From Candidatus Woesearchaeota archaeon (GTDB taxonomy: Archaea; Nanobdellota; Nanobdellia; SCGC-AAA011-G17; JACPNG01): a stretch of 41,887 bases of DNA. The stretch covers positions 1-41,887 of the forward strand of contig JAGVYI010000005.1 in assembly GCA_018303365.1 (NCBI GenBank). The letters run 5' to 3'. Below the pieces are notes generated by a model. It was not told where the DNA came from and ran no database searches. It saw only the letters and a program-made list of their open reading frames with translations. Of the stretch, positions 41,554-41,887 are shown one piece after another. Made by a program: the position numbers and the translations under genes. Each line of letters begins with the position of its first letter. The first letter of the stretch is position 1.

Positions 41554-41847
41554 CTATCCCTTTCTTCCCTGACTAAGCCGTCTCGCTTCAATTTCTGTTT
41601 CACGAAGCATAAGAATATCTTTAAGACGAATAGGACCCTTTACATTCCGCCTGAGAATCTTATTTTTATCCCTTCCCTCAAGGACTTTACAGCGAACCTG
41701 TTGGACCTCTCCACGCGTTCCGGTTCTTGCAACAATTTCCTCAACAACAGCAGGCACTGCACCACCAAAGGTAGCTCCCGCTTGTATCTCTCCTTTTGCT
41801 TCACCTTTTTTTTGATTTGGCTTTTTTATATTTCCTTGGTTTACCAT
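41554..41847 (-). CDS. rps28e: Small-subunit ribosomal protein S28e (eS28) with N-terminal extension
   Basis: 97 residues; the conserved ~65-residue OB-fold core runs from about residue 32 ([40 protein letters not shown]). The first ~30 residues are a polar, lysine/glycine-rich extension ([20 protein letters not shown]) not typical of archaeal S28e. Its ATG lies 1 nt after the stop of the upstream gene, so the long start is credible. Confidence 0.94.
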   Translation of the reverse strand: MVNQGNIKKPNQKKGEAKGEIQAGATFGGAVPAVVEEIVARTGTRGEVQQVRCKVLEGRDKNKILRRNVKGPIRLKDILMLRETEIEARRLSQGRKG

Positions 41848-41848
41848 T

Positions 41849-41887
41849 TTATTTTAACTCAGCAATAATTTCCTTAAGAAGGTTCTT
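41849..41887 (-). CDS. rpl7ae: 3' end of ribosomal protein L7Ae (partial)
   Basis: Only the last 12 codons and stop are in the window ([12 protein letters not shown]). Identification rests mainly on synteny: archaeal L7Ae commonly precedes S28e, L24e and ndk. The helical, lysine-rich end is compatible. Confidence 0.6.
   Translation of the reverse strand, partial: KNLLKEIIAELK

Overview
This window is archaeal and most likely comes from a DPANN lineage (Woesearchaeota/Pacearchaeota type). RNA polymerase is split into H, B'', B', A' and A''. The ribosomal proteins are archaeal/eukaryotic types (eL33, L10e/uL16, eL30, eS28, eL24, L7Ae end). The tRNA genes carry bulge-helix-bulge introns. Most genes have a TTTATATA-like box A about 26 nt before the start codon, so many transcripts should be leaderless. 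Assignment to DPANN rests on gene content and style, not on a marker search.

Layout. 1-4.5 kb: the end of a protein with a PUA-like C-terminus, a coiled-coil protein, a COG2231-type DNA glycosylase, a regulator joining an XRE HTH to a sigma-region-4-like C-terminus, and an operon of three diverged tandem paralogues of unknown function ending in lspA (signal peptidase II, unusual for an archaeon). 4.6-9.8 kb: a rightward block with a 505-aa conserved-looking protein, two small hydrophilic proteins, a xylose-isomerase-like TIM barrel split by a coiled-coil insert, and a nucleotidyltransferase. 9.9-13.3 kb (leftward): an orphan, a membrane protein and a PEP synthase that lacks the swivelling phosphohistidine domain. 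13.3-16.8 kb: pcm, orphans, L10e and L35Ae, a possibly structured non-coding stretch and a gene remnant. 16.9-20.9 kb: a larger nucleotidyltransferase homologous to the one at 9 kb, divergent from a MoxR ATPase/VWA pair through what looks like a shared TATA box. 20.9-21.9 kb: tRNA-Val followed by a GC-rich foreign island with a small gene, a long palindrome and a broken gene.

22.1-31.3 kb is one long leftward information-processing operon: tRNA-Asp, tRNA-Lys, rpoH, rpoB2, rpoB1, rpoA1, rpoA2, rpl30e, nusA, rps12, rps7. Both leading tRNAs are interrupted at non-canonical positions. tRNA-Lys has two introns (26 nt in the anticodon stem, 16 nt in the T-loop) and tRNA-Asp has one (28 nt in the D-loop). 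tRNA-Tyr further upstream has a 51-nt intron at the usual 37/38 site.

31.7-41.9 kb: a secreted Cys-motif protein, tRNA-Gly, an Fe/Mn superoxide dismutase coupled to a rhodanese, and a surface-type cluster (LmbE deacetylase, GT28-like glycosyltransferase, Cys-rich membrane-anchored protein, multi-pass membrane protein). Then come a free-standing GMP-synthetase C-terminal domain, an ABC exporter, a DEAD-box helicase with a structured leader, and the conserved L7Ae-S28e-L24e-Ndk cluster. No rRNA, CRISPR array or intact insertion sequence was seen.
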